64,000 bases of DNA from Nonlabens ulvanivorans (GTDB lineage: Bacteria > Bacteroidota > Bacteroidia > Flavobacteriales > Flavobacteriaceae): NCBI RefSeq assembly GCF_000732625.1, contig NZ_JPJI01000026.1, forward strand, positions 525,024 to 589,023, in the 5' to 3' direction. The position numbers were made by a program, and so were the translations under genes. Numbering within the stretch: the first letter of the stretch is position 1; the number at the start of each line of letters is the position of its first letter. Shown here piece after piece: positions 22,984-31,052 of the stretch. Below the pieces are notes generated by a model. The model searched no databases and was not told the origin of the DNA. It saw nothing but the letters and a program-made list of their open reading frames with translations.

Positions 22984-23946
22984 CTATACCGCTTGCGCAG
23001 TCTCTTCTTTTTTAAGTTTCTGTTTTGCTGCATAAGCAGTAGCTGCTTCACGTACCCAAGCGCCATCGTTCCAAGCGTTACGTCTATCATCTAGGCGTTT
23101 TTTATTCATAGGTCCGTGGCCTTTTACTACTTGCCAGAATTCGTCCCAATCAATTGCACCAAAATCATAACTTCCCTTTTCATCATTCCATTTTAAATCT
23201 GGATCTGGAATAGTAAGTCCTAGAAGTTCTGCTTGTGGTACTGTTTGATCTATAAATTGCTGGCGTAATTCATCATTTGTCTTACGCTTCAACTTCCATT
23301 TCATGGATTGCTCTGTATGCGTACTTGCCGCATCTGTAGGACCTAACATCATTAATGACGGCCACCACCAGCGATTCAATGCATCTTGTGCCATTTCTTT
23401 TTGCTCTTCACTACCGTTACATAGGGATAACATAATTTCATATCCTTGGCGCTGGTGAAAACTTTCTTCCTTACATACACGCACCATCGCACGAGCATAA
23501 GGTCCAAAAGAGGTACTACACAATGGTACTTGATTAATAATCGCAGCACCATCCACTAGCCAGCCTATCGCTCCCATGTCTGCCCAAGTCATCGTAGGGT
23601 AGTTGAAAATCGAAGAATACTTTGCTTTACCAGAATGTAAATCTTCATAAAGCTGCTCACGAGTGATACCTAAAGTTTCACAAGCGCTGTATAAATAGAG
23701 TCCATGTCCAGCCTCATCCTGCACCTTTGCCAGTAGCGCTACTTTGCGTCGCAATGACGGCGCACGAGTAATCCAGTTCCCTTCTGGTAACATCCCTACT
23801 ATTTCAGAATGAGCATGCTGGGATATTTGTCTGATGTGCGTCTTGCGATACTTCTCAGGCATCCAGTCCTTAGGCTCAATCTTTTCGTCTCTCGCAATTT
23901 TAGCATCAAATTGCGCTTCTAAATTTTTGATTTCTGCTTCACTCAT
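22984..23946 (-). CDS. paaA: PaaA, catalytic diiron subunit of phenylacetyl-CoA 1,2-epoxidase
   Basis: About 320 residues from [17 protein letters not shown] (23946); an upstream in-frame start at 23967 is less likely. Diiron-ligand segments of the ferritin-like fold are visible ([17 protein letters not shown] and [16 protein letters not shown]), as are [21 protein letters not shown] and [14 protein letters not shown], typical of PaaA. It epoxidises the aromatic ring of phenylacetyl-CoA with O2, using electrons from PaaE encoded upstream. Confidence 0.95.
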   Translation of the reverse strand: MSEAEIKNLEAQFDAKIARDEKIEPKDWMPEKYRKTHIRQISQHAHSEIVGMLPEGNWITRAPSLRRKVALLAKVQDEAGHGLYLYSACETLGITREQLYEDLHSGKAKYSSIFNYPTMTWADMGAIGWLVDGAAIINQVPLCSTSFGPYARAMVRVCKEESFHQRQGYEIMLSLCNGSEEQKEMAQDALNRWWWPSLMMLGPTDAASTHTEQSMKWKLKRKTNDELRQQFIDQTVPQAELLGLTIPDPDLKWNDEKGSYDFGAIDWDEFWQVVKGHGPMNKKRLDDRRNAWNDGAWVREAATAYAAKQKLKKEETAQAV

Positions 23947-23960
23947 GGTATTATGTTTTT

Positions 23961-24036
23961 GACGCATCGACTGCGTCTATGATCCTTTGTTGTGGACGCA
24001 TCGCATGCATTTGTGATGTTCGCATGCGATGCGAAC
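23961..24036. repeat. REP-like palindromes, paaE-paaA gap
   Basis: Two hairpins: GACGCA-TCGAC-TGCGTC (23961-23977) and GTTCGCAT-GCG-ATGCGAAC (24018-24036, perfect 8-bp arms), with GGACGCATCGCATGC between them. Confidence 0.65.
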
Positions 24037-24068
24037 TTACTTTTCTTTCTATATACTTGTTGTGGTTC

Positions 24069-24084
24069 CGCTTTCGCGAAAGCG
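24069..24084. repeat. Palindrome CGCTTTCGCGAAAGCG, intergenic paaE-paaA
   Basis: Perfect copy 26 bases downstream of the paaE stop, preceded by GGTTC. Confidence 0.95.
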
Positions 24085-24110
24085 ATATAACAACATACTT
24101 TTTTTATACT

Positions 24111-25187
24111 CTAGACATCGTAGTCTACAACAAGTTTCTTACTCGTTGGTACACTTACACAACTAAGCACAAATCCCTTTTCTACTTCTTCATCAGTCAG
24201 TGCATAGTTCACTTTCATGGCTACGCTACCTTCTACCACTTTACATTTACATGTACTGCACACACCACCTTTACAGGCATATGGCAAATCTGCTCCAGCT
24301 CCTATGGCACCATCTAGGACGTTATCATAATCATCACCTAGTACAAAATGAAATTCTTTACTACCGTCTATAATGGTCACATCTACACCATCTACTTTTT
24401 TCTCTAACGCTGCAGCGGCACGAGCTTTATCTGCATCGCTTAATCCGCTTACAAAGAGTTCAAAATGAACATTTTCTTTCTTCATTCCTGCAGCGACTAA
24501 TTCATCTCTTATTAAGAAAATCATCTCTTCTGGACCACAGATAAAAGCATGATCTGTATGTGGTGCATTAATTAACGTCTGTGTGAGCGTTTGTAATTTT
24601 TCTTGGTCAAAACGTCCATTAAACAATGGAATATCTCTGTGCTCACGACTTAAGAAGTAAAAGACCTCAAAACGACTCAAATACTTGTTTTTAAGTGCTT
24701 CTATCTCTTCCTTAAATATAATTGATTTTACGGTTCTATTGAGGTAGAATAACTTGAATTTTGCATTAGGTTCGCTAGCAAGATGTGTCTTAATGATACT
24801 CAACATAGGTGTAATTCCACTACCTGCGGCAAATGCGATATAGTTTTTGGCATCATTCTCTTCTGATACTTCGATTCCAAAATCACCACTAGGTGCTGAT
24901 ACCTGTAACACATCACCAGTCTTTAACTCACGATTTACATAAGTAGAAAATTTACCTTCAAAGATTTCTTTAACCGCAACTTTCCACTCATTATCCAGCG
25001 GACTGCTGCATAATGAATAACTGCGTCGCACATCTTCATCATTTATCATAGCGCGCAAGGTCAAAAACTGACCTGGACGATAGTTAAATTCTTCTTTAAG
25101 TTCTTGTGGAACGTCAAAGGCGATTACCGTAGTATCGTCTGTCTCTTTATAGACTTGAGATAATGTTATGTTATGAAAGTTGCTCAC
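24111..25187 (-). CDS. paaE: PaaE, ferredoxin reductase of the phenylacetyl-CoA epoxidase
   Basis: About 358 residues, counted from a GTG at 25187 (VSNFHNITLSQV). The open frame continues upstream to 25223, but that part overlaps the promoter and operator. The FAD site is RRSYSLCSSP, the NAD site GSGITPMLS and CGPEEMI. The plant-type 2Fe-2S domain at the C-terminus is C-x4-C-x2-C...C (YACKGGVCSTCKCK and later LSCVS). It feeds NAD(P)H electrons to PaaA. It is the first gene of the paaEABCD operon, which is a common flavobacterial order. Confidence 0.92.
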   Translation of the reverse strand: MSNFHNITLSQVYKETDDTTVIAFDVPQELKEEFNYRPGQFLTLRAMINDEDVRRSYSLCSSPLDNEWKVAVKEIFEGKFSTYVNRELKTGDVLQVSAPSGDFGIEVSEENDAKNYIAFAAGSGITPMLSIIKTHLASEPNAKFKLFYLNRTVKSIIFKEEIEALKNKYLSRFEVFYFLSREHRDIPLFNGRFDQEKLQTLTQTLINAPHTDHAFICGPEEMIFLIRDELVAAGMKKENVHFELFVSGLSDADKARAAAALEKKVDGVDVTIIDGSKEFHFVLGDDYDNVLDGAIGAGADLPYACKGGVCSTCKCKVVEGSVAMKVNYALTDEEVEKGFVLSCVSVPTSKKLVVDYDV

Positions 25188-25211
25188 AGATATTAGGTCG
25201 TTAAGTTTACA

Positions 25212-25242
25212 CAAAACTAACACTTGTTAGTTTGGAAAGCAA
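25212..25242 (-). promoter_or_regulatory. Promoter of paaEABCD
   Basis: Minus-strand TTG (25240-25242), 20-base spacer, TAGTTTTG (25212-25219): a match to the Bacteroidetes -33/-7 pattern TTG-N19-20-TAnnTTTG. The operator-like repeat covers the spacer and the first half of the -7 element. Confidence 0.65.
25216..25231 (-). promoter_or_regulatory. Operator-like inverted repeat before paaE
   Basis: ACTAACACTTGTTAGT; symmetry extends to AAACTAACA-N2-TGTTAGTTT (25214-25233). Third copy of the element found before paaZ and E2. Confidence 0.75.
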
Positions 25243-25337
25243 GCGCCTTTTTAAAGGATGCATTTTATGGTATCGTTAATTAACCTTTAACGCTATTTTC
25301 ACGACATCAAATCATTACCTCTCGTATATTGCTATAT

Positions 25338-25928
25338 ATGCAATACCCTAATATTACAGCTCCAGATTCCATTTTAAAAGAAGCCGAAAAAGCGATCTCT
25401 TTTTATCCTGCCTTAAAGGATACTGAAATAGAATTTAAGTTCAATGATATGGTGCGCAAGAATTTCATGCAAGCACAACCTACTTATAAAAGTATTTTTA
25501 GAAGTAAAGAAAATCGCGGTTATATCATTTTAATAAGCAAAGAATTTAAAGTAGAAAATGAAATCTTTACTATAAACGAAATACCAAGCGATGTCCTTAC
25601 AGGATGGTTGGGTCATGAACTAGGCCATGTCATGGATTATCGTTCTCGATCTACTGTAGATATGATTTTCTTTGGGTTAAAATACTTATACTCACATGCA
25701 CACATTCAAGAAGTAGAACGTGCCGCAGACGACTATGCCGTGCGTCACGGTATGGGTGAATATATTTTAAAGACTAAAGAATTTATTTTAAATCACACGA
25801 GTCTGTCTGAGAAATATAAAAAGCACATGCGTAAATTCTACCTATCTCCTGAAGAGATTTTAGAATTGATTAATCGTTATGGGGAAACTGGAGAAAAGCC
25901 TAGTCAAGATGAACTAGCGCCTAATTAG
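25338..25928 (+). CDS. Small zinc metallopeptidase-like protein
   Basis: About 196 residues from MQYPNITAPDSIL. It has HELGHVMDY (HExxH zinc motif, near residue 93) and, about 45 residues later, EVERAADDYAVRHG, which could supply the third ligand as in M48-like gluzincins. No signal peptide is apparent and there is one short hydrophobic stretch (MIFFGLKYLYSH). It is divergent from paaE. Substrate unknown. Confidence 0.75.
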   Translation: MQYPNITAPDSILKEAEKAISFYPALKDTEIEFKFNDMVRKNFMQAQPTYKSIFRSKENRGYIILISKEFKVENEIFTINEIPSDVLTGWLGHELGHVMDYRSRSTVDMIFFGLKYLYSHAHIQEVERAADDYAVRHGMGEYILKTKEFILNHTSLSEKYKKHMRKFYLSPEEILELINRYGETGEKPSQDELAPN

Positions 25929-26009
25929 TCTTGGATTGGTGAATTGTCAACAGCTTTATTTTTTCAAGGACTCAAAGACTAAGCCACTCAAAGTTCCAAA
26001 TTAATAGAC

Positions 26010-27530
26010 TTATAGACTACTTACAAACTCTTCCCACGTTTTAAACTTCTCTTCGTCCATGACTTTTTCCATTTTTACCTGACCGCCTTTTTTCTTATTG
26101 TGATCGTTCCATTGTGCAAATGTTTCTGGTTGTATTTTATGAACTTGCACACCTTTTAGTGCCTTGGTTCTTGCTACTTTATAGTTTTTATTAGCTTCTT
26201 GTAGCGATTGATCTAGAGCCTCAGCAAGTTCTTTTTCTGAAGTTTCTGTTTCTGTACCTAGATACCATACATGCTGAAAGTTGCCATCAATTTTCTTGGC
26301 AGAAACGGTAAACTCTTTAATGCTGGTATTAAATTTTTCTTGTAATTCTGTAATCGCGGTTTCCATTTTAAGAACTGATAACTGACTACCTACTACGTTT
26401 AAGAAAAACTTAGTTCTACCAGTTATTTTAATTTCGGCTCTTTCTAGGTCTGTAAATTTTATTGTATCACCTATTAAGTAACGCCATGCACCAGATACTG
26501 TCGATATGATTAAAGCATAATCGACCTCTGGTTCTACCTCATCCATAGTTAGAACTGGCGCATCATCAGAAATGCTACCATCTTGTTCCACGTATTCTGG
26601 TTGAAAAGGCACAAATTCAAAATAAATACCACCATCGGTAATCAACTGCATAGAACTAGATTCTGGACGTTGTTGACAGGCTATAAAACCTTCACTAGCT
26701 AGATAGGTATCTACTATCTGAACTGGTTTTGTAAATAGCTTTTCAAAGCTCGAGCGATAAGGTTCAAATGCTACACCACCAGAAGTATAAACCGACAGAT
26801 TAGGCCATATTTCATGAATAGAATCTACCTTGTGATAATCCATTACTTTTCTAAGCATCATTTCTAACCATGATGGAATACCGCTTAACATACCTATATC
26901 CCAATTTTTAGCTTCTTCTGCTATTCTTTGAACGCGCTCATCCCAATCGTCTATGGAAGATATTTCTTTTCCTGGTCTGTAAAAAGAGTCTAAAAACTCT
27001 GGAATATTACTGGCAGATATTCCACTAATTTCTCCTATCGTAAAACCATTTTCTTCACTCAAATCTGTAGAACTACCTAGTGCTAGGACTTCACTCTCAA
27101 ATACATCTGTGGGCAAATTGAAATTAGTCAATGCACTTACCTGCCTGGTTCCTGCAGCTTTTATCGCCGCAATCATCTCATCTGTGACTGGAATTGTTTT
27201 AGATTTTTTACCTGTGGTACCACTAGATCTAGCAAGAAAATTTGGTACGCCTGGCCATGCGATATCGGGCTTTCCTTCTTTCATGCGAGACCACCATTGC
27301 TCGTCCATTTTGTGATAGTCGTAAAACGGTACCGCTTTCGCGAAAGCGTGCTCCATATCATCTCCTTCTAAAACACTATTAAAGTCATAATACAAGCCGA
27401 AAGAAGTGCTCTTTGCCGTTTTTAATAAATGCTCCAATACTTTGCGTTGCGCAACCACATGGTCTGACGTCGCGGTAATCGTCTCGTGAAGATTTAATGC
27501 TGTCTTAATAATAGGACCTAAAAGTGCCAT
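26010..27530 (-). CDS. GH3 auxin-responsive-promoter family acyl-acid adenylate-forming enzyme
   Basis: A 506-residue protein of the GH3 family. It has the ATP-binding loop ARSSGTTGKKSKTIPVT (about residues 95-112), the YTSGGVAFEPYRSSFEKL region and the YRYLIGDT-type motif (AWRYLIGDTIKFTD). The plant GH3 enzymes join amino acids to carboxylic acids; the bacterial role is unknown. An AFAKA segment coded by the palindrome lies near residue 63. The gene is not obviously linked to its neighbours. Confidence 0.88.
   Translation of the reverse strand: MALLGPIIKTALNLHETITATSDHVVAQRKVLEHLLKTAKSTSFGLYYDFNSVLEGDDMEHAFAKAVPFYDYHKMDEQWWSRMKEGKPDIAWPGVPNFLARSSGTTGKKSKTIPVTDEMIAAIKAAGTRQVSALTNFNLPTDVFESEVLALGSSTDLSEENGFTIGEISGISASNIPEFLDSFYRPGKEISSIDDWDERVQRIAEEAKNWDIGMLSGIPSWLEMMLRKVMDYHKVDSIHEIWPNLSVYTSGGVAFEPYRSSFEKLFTKPVQIVDTYLASEGFIACQQRPESSSMQLITDGGIYFEFVPFQPEYVEQDGSISDDAPVLTMDEVEPEVDYALIISTVSGAWRYLIGDTIKFTDLERAEIKITGRTKFFLNVVGSQLSVLKMETAITELQEKFNTSIKEFTVSAKKIDGNFQHVWYLGTETETSEKELAEALDQSLQEANKNYKVARTKALKGVQVHKIQPETFAQWNDHNKKKGGQVKMEKVMDEEKFKTWEEFVSSL
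27333..27348. repeat. Palindrome CGCTTTCGCGAAAGCG, coding copy in the GH3 gene
   Basis: Perfect copy, read as AFAKA (context MEHAFAKAVPFYD). Confidence 0.95.
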
Positions 27531-27662
27531 GAAATAGTGGTTTATTCCAAAAATAGACCTTTAAACACCTGTGCTAGGTTAAGATTCTGATAAGATTTTA
27601 AATATGAATAAAATTAAATTCCGATCCCAATGACTCTAGAAATGTCACTGTTTAAATATAGC

Positions 27663-28526
27663 CTAATGATACTTAGTAAAGATTTTTGTCGCTTCATTGT
27701 AACTACTTTCAAAGGACATCGCGTTTACGTTTGAATCTGCTTTTACGGCGTTAAAATAACTTACCATTTTCTCTGTAGGCATATTACCTGTAAGTTCATC
27801 CTTTGCCATAGGGCAACCGCCAAAACCTTGAATCGCACCATCAAAACGACGGCAACCAGCTTTATAAGCAGCGTCTACTTTTTCATGCCACGTGGTAGGT
27901 GTGGTATGTAAATGTGCGCCAAATTCTATTTCAGGATATTTAGGAATCAAGTTAGAGAACAAATAGGTAATCGTCTCAGGATCTGAACTACCTATGGTAT
28001 CAGAAAGCGATAAAATCTTAACGCCCATCTTGTATAATTTCTCAGTCCACTCTCCTACTATCTCCACATTCCATGGATCTCCATAAGGATTACCAAATCC
28101 CATCGAGATATAAACTACTAACTCTTTATCATGCTTTTGAGCGATATCAATTACTTCTTGCAACAACTCCACACTTTGTGCAATAGTTTTATGGGTATTA
28201 CGCATCTGGAAATTCTCTGAAATAGAGAACGGATAACCCAAATATTGAATCTCTGGATGCTCACAAGCAGCCTTTGCACCACGTAGATTTGCAATAATAG
28301 CAAGCAGTTTAGATTCTGTTTTAGAAAGATCTAGTTTTGAAAGAACCTCAGCCGTATCCACTAGTTGCGGTATTGCTTTAGGAGAAACAAAACTACCAAA
28401 ATCTATGGTATCAAATCCACATCGCAATAAGGACTGAAGGTATTGCACCTTCAAATCTGTAGGAATCATTTCTTTAATTCCTTGCATTGCGTCACGCGGA
28501 CATTCTATGATTTTTACCTTTTCCAT
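27663..28526 (-). CDS. Hydroxymethylglutaryl-CoA lyase
   Basis: A 287-residue TIM-barrel enzyme of the HMGL-like family. It has IIECPRDAMQGIKEMIPT at the N-terminus (catalytic Arg and Asp in PRDAMQG), LSLSDTIGSS, FGAHLHTT (metal His pair) and the active-site loop GFGGCPMAKDELTGN. It would cleave HMG-CoA to acetoacetate and acetyl-CoA in leucine breakdown, which fits a genome with an active branched-chain oxoacid dehydrogenase. Confidence 0.92.
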   Translation of the reverse strand: MEKVKIIECPRDAMQGIKEMIPTDLKVQYLQSLLRCGFDTIDFGSFVSPKAIPQLVDTAEVLSKLDLSKTESKLLAIIANLRGAKAACEHPEIQYLGYPFSISENFQMRNTHKTIAQSVELLQEVIDIAQKHDKELVVYISMGFGNPYGDPWNVEIVGEWTEKLYKMGVKILSLSDTIGSSDPETITYLFSNLIPKYPEIEFGAHLHTTPTTWHEKVDAAYKAGCRRFDGAIQGFGGCPMAKDELTGNMPTEKMVSYFNAVKADSNVNAMSFESSYNEATKIFTKYH

Positions 28527-28591
28527 CAGAGTGTAAAGATAATGTGGATTTAAGGTTTACGAAAACGATTTCAACTTCTTATTTTTAACGC

Positions 28592-28617
28592 AAAAAGCCT
28601 CTTAAAAACTAAGAGGC
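28592..28617 (-). terminator. Intrinsic terminator of the trehalose gene
   Basis: GCCTCTTA (28597-28604), 5-base loop, TAAGAGGC (28610-28617), followed by five Ts on the minus strand, 139 bases after the trehalose synthase/phosphatase stop. The rest of the 229-base gap shows nothing notable. Confidence 0.8.
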
Positions 28618-28755
28618 CTTAAGGTTCAAGCAAAAATTAAGGGGAAGTTTAATTTTCAATTGTAATTTCTTTTCTATCAAATCTGAGTTCAAATATGAAT
28701 GATAAGAATCACATAATTATCACAACGCCACTTAATTGATTACAACCACTCTTTT

Positions 28756-30966
28756 TTAAGATATAAACAAACTCAACAAACCTGCTACATCTTCTTGTCT
28801 TTCTATATAATATCGTGCGGCAGTATTTACACGTCCTACTTTTACAGTAACGGCATCTTCTGGTAGATCTTGGAACATAAATTCATCAGTCCAGTCGTCT
28901 CCAATAGCAAAAACAAAATCTTTTTCTGAACTTAATATATGATTAGTTGCCGCTTTACCTTTGTGAACATTCATACTTTTTATTTCAATGACTTTGTTAC
29001 CATAAAGAACGCTTAAACCACGGTTGATGCTTAGCTCTTTAATAACGTTAGAGAGCTCTGTAGCTCGTTGCTCACCTAAATCAGGATCTGCCTTACGATA
29101 GTGCCATACTAAGGAATATTTCTTTTTCTCTATGAATGTACCAGGAGTACGATCAACATATTTTTGAAGAATAGGCTCTATAGTCGGAAACCAGTCTGTA
29201 TTCATGGTCTCAGTTAGACGCCATTTTTCATCACCTAGGTTCTTTTTAAGCACTCCATGTTCTGCAATAAGAACCACTGGAATATCCTTAAACCATTCTC
29301 CCAAAGTATCTGCATCGCGGCCACTGATAATCACAACTTCAGTACGTGGCAATTCATTTAAACCGCGTACTAAATTTAAAATTTCTTCATCTGGATGTGC
29401 TTCGCTAGGGTCGTTAACAAAACCTCTTAAAGTCCCATCATAATCTAAAAAGAAGATTCTATTCTGAGATTCTTTATATCGTTGTAACAATTCCTCTTTA
29501 CAATTAGAGTTTATTAATTTAGTCTTTACCAACTCTTCATTTCTTTTAACGGATTTAAGCTTGTTCATAAAATCTTCTGCCCATTTCTCTACATTGTAGC
29601 GTTTCAGGCGACTTTGCATATATTTATTACGTTTTTTTTGCTCAATCACAGGCATCTCTATAGCTTTCTTTATGGTGTCTGCAATCAATTCGAGGTCATT
29701 AGGATTAATGAGTAATGCCTCATTCATTTCCTTTGCTGCACCTGCCATCTCACTTAAAATCAATACACCTGTGCGATCAGTACGACAGGCGATATATTCT
29801 TTAGCAACTAAATTCATTCCGTCACGTATAGGTGTTATAAGAGCCACCTCACAAGAAGTATAAAGATCTATTAAGTTGGTAAATGGCATAGACCTATAGA
29901 AGTACCAGATAGGCGTCCAACTTACGGTGGCAAATTTTCCATTGATACGTCCTACTAGCTCGTCAATTTCTTTTTTCAATCGTTTATATTGTTTAACGTT
30001 TGAACGACTGGGAACCGCTAACATGACTAGTCGCACCTTTTCAATATAATCTGGATATTTCTCTAGGAACCGCTCATAAGCCTTGATACGGTTTGCGATA
30101 CCTTTTGTATAATCTAGTCTATCAATAGACAGAATCATTTTAGCCTCAGGAGTTTCTTCTTGATGATGATATAATCTGCGTTGTAGTTCACTCTGCGTTA
30201 TATCTGTTTGTTGTTGGTTCGCTTTTGAAAAAGAAGAAAACTTTTCATAATCAATACCCATAGGAAAGGAATCTACTGTCACGACACGATCTGCCAGAGT
30301 GATACTATTAAAACTAGTCGCATAGCCTAAAATCCTACTTACCGAACTTAAAAAATGTCGCTCATAATCATAAGTATGAAACCCAATAAGATCAGCACCT
30401 AAAAGTCCATTTAAAATCTGCTCACGCCATGGAATTGTTCTGAAAACTTCAAACGAAGGAAATGGAATATGTAAAAAGAAACCAACAGACACATCTGGAC
30501 GTTCTTCTTTTATAAGTTGTGGCAACAACATAAGTTGATAATCATGCACCCAGACGGTATCACCTTCTTCTAAGTTTTCTAATACTACTTGCGCAAATTT
30601 TTCATTTACCCTTTTATAGGATTCCCAATATTTGTTACTAAATTTTGCATATTCCATAAAATAATGAAACATGGGCCATATGGTATGATTGCTAAACCCA
30701 TAGTAAAAGCCGTCTAAGTCTTCTTGAGACAATGCTACAGAGGCACATTGTTGCTCTTGAACCGCTTTTTCCACAGCACTTTCTAACTGTGAATCAACAT
30801 CTTCCTGTATAAGTCCATTCCACCCTATCCATATTCCATTACTCTCTTTATGTACAGATTTAAGTCCTGTAGCCAGCCCACCAACACTAGGAGAAGAGGA
30901 AACTTTACCGTTTTCAATGTTTAATTGTAAGGGTAATCTATTAGAAACTATTAATGTTTTTAACAT
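28756..30966 (-). CDS. Bifunctional trehalose-6-phosphate synthase/phosphatase
   Basis: A 736-residue fusion. The N-terminal GT20 synthase (about 1-470) shows SNRLPL, GLATGLKSVH, WVHDYQLMLLPQ, HIPFPSFEVFRTIPWR and the substrate segment GMNLVAKEYIA. The C-terminal HAD phosphatase (about 500-736) shows FFLDYDGTLRGF and FAIGDDWTDEFMF. It makes trehalose from UDP-glucose and glucose-6-phosphate in two steps. It is divergent (86 bases) from a GH15 enzyme, so synthesis and a glycan hydrolase share a control region. Confidence 0.93.
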   Translation of the reverse strand: MLKTLIVSNRLPLQLNIENGKVSSSPSVGGLATGLKSVHKESNGIWIGWNGLIQEDVDSQLESAVEKAVQEQQCASVALSQEDLDGFYYGFSNHTIWPMFHYFMEYAKFSNKYWESYKRVNEKFAQVVLENLEEGDTVWVHDYQLMLLPQLIKEERPDVSVGFFLHIPFPSFEVFRTIPWREQILNGLLGADLIGFHTYDYERHFLSSVSRILGYATSFNSITLADRVVTVDSFPMGIDYEKFSSFSKANQQQTDITQSELQRRLYHHQEETPEAKMILSIDRLDYTKGIANRIKAYERFLEKYPDYIEKVRLVMLAVPSRSNVKQYKRLKKEIDELVGRINGKFATVSWTPIWYFYRSMPFTNLIDLYTSCEVALITPIRDGMNLVAKEYIACRTDRTGVLILSEMAGAAKEMNEALLINPNDLELIADTIKKAIEMPVIEQKKRNKYMQSRLKRYNVEKWAEDFMNKLKSVKRNEELVKTKLINSNCKEELLQRYKESQNRIFFLDYDGTLRGFVNDPSEAHPDEEILNLVRGLNELPRTEVVIISGRDADTLGEWFKDIPVVLIAEHGVLKKNLGDEKWRLTETMNTDWFPTIEPILQKYVDRTPGTFIEKKKYSLVWHYRKADPDLGEQRATELSNVIKELSINRGLSVLYGNKVIEIKSMNVHKGKAATNHILSSEKDFVFAIGDDWTDEFMFQDLPEDAVTVKVGRVNTAARYYIERQEDVAGLLSLFIS

Positions 30967-31052
30967 AAAGATAAATCCTTTGGTTTGAATTATTGATTAA
31001 TCCTTAAATTTCGGAAAAATCTGTTTGCCCTAAAGAAAATTATACGATTATT

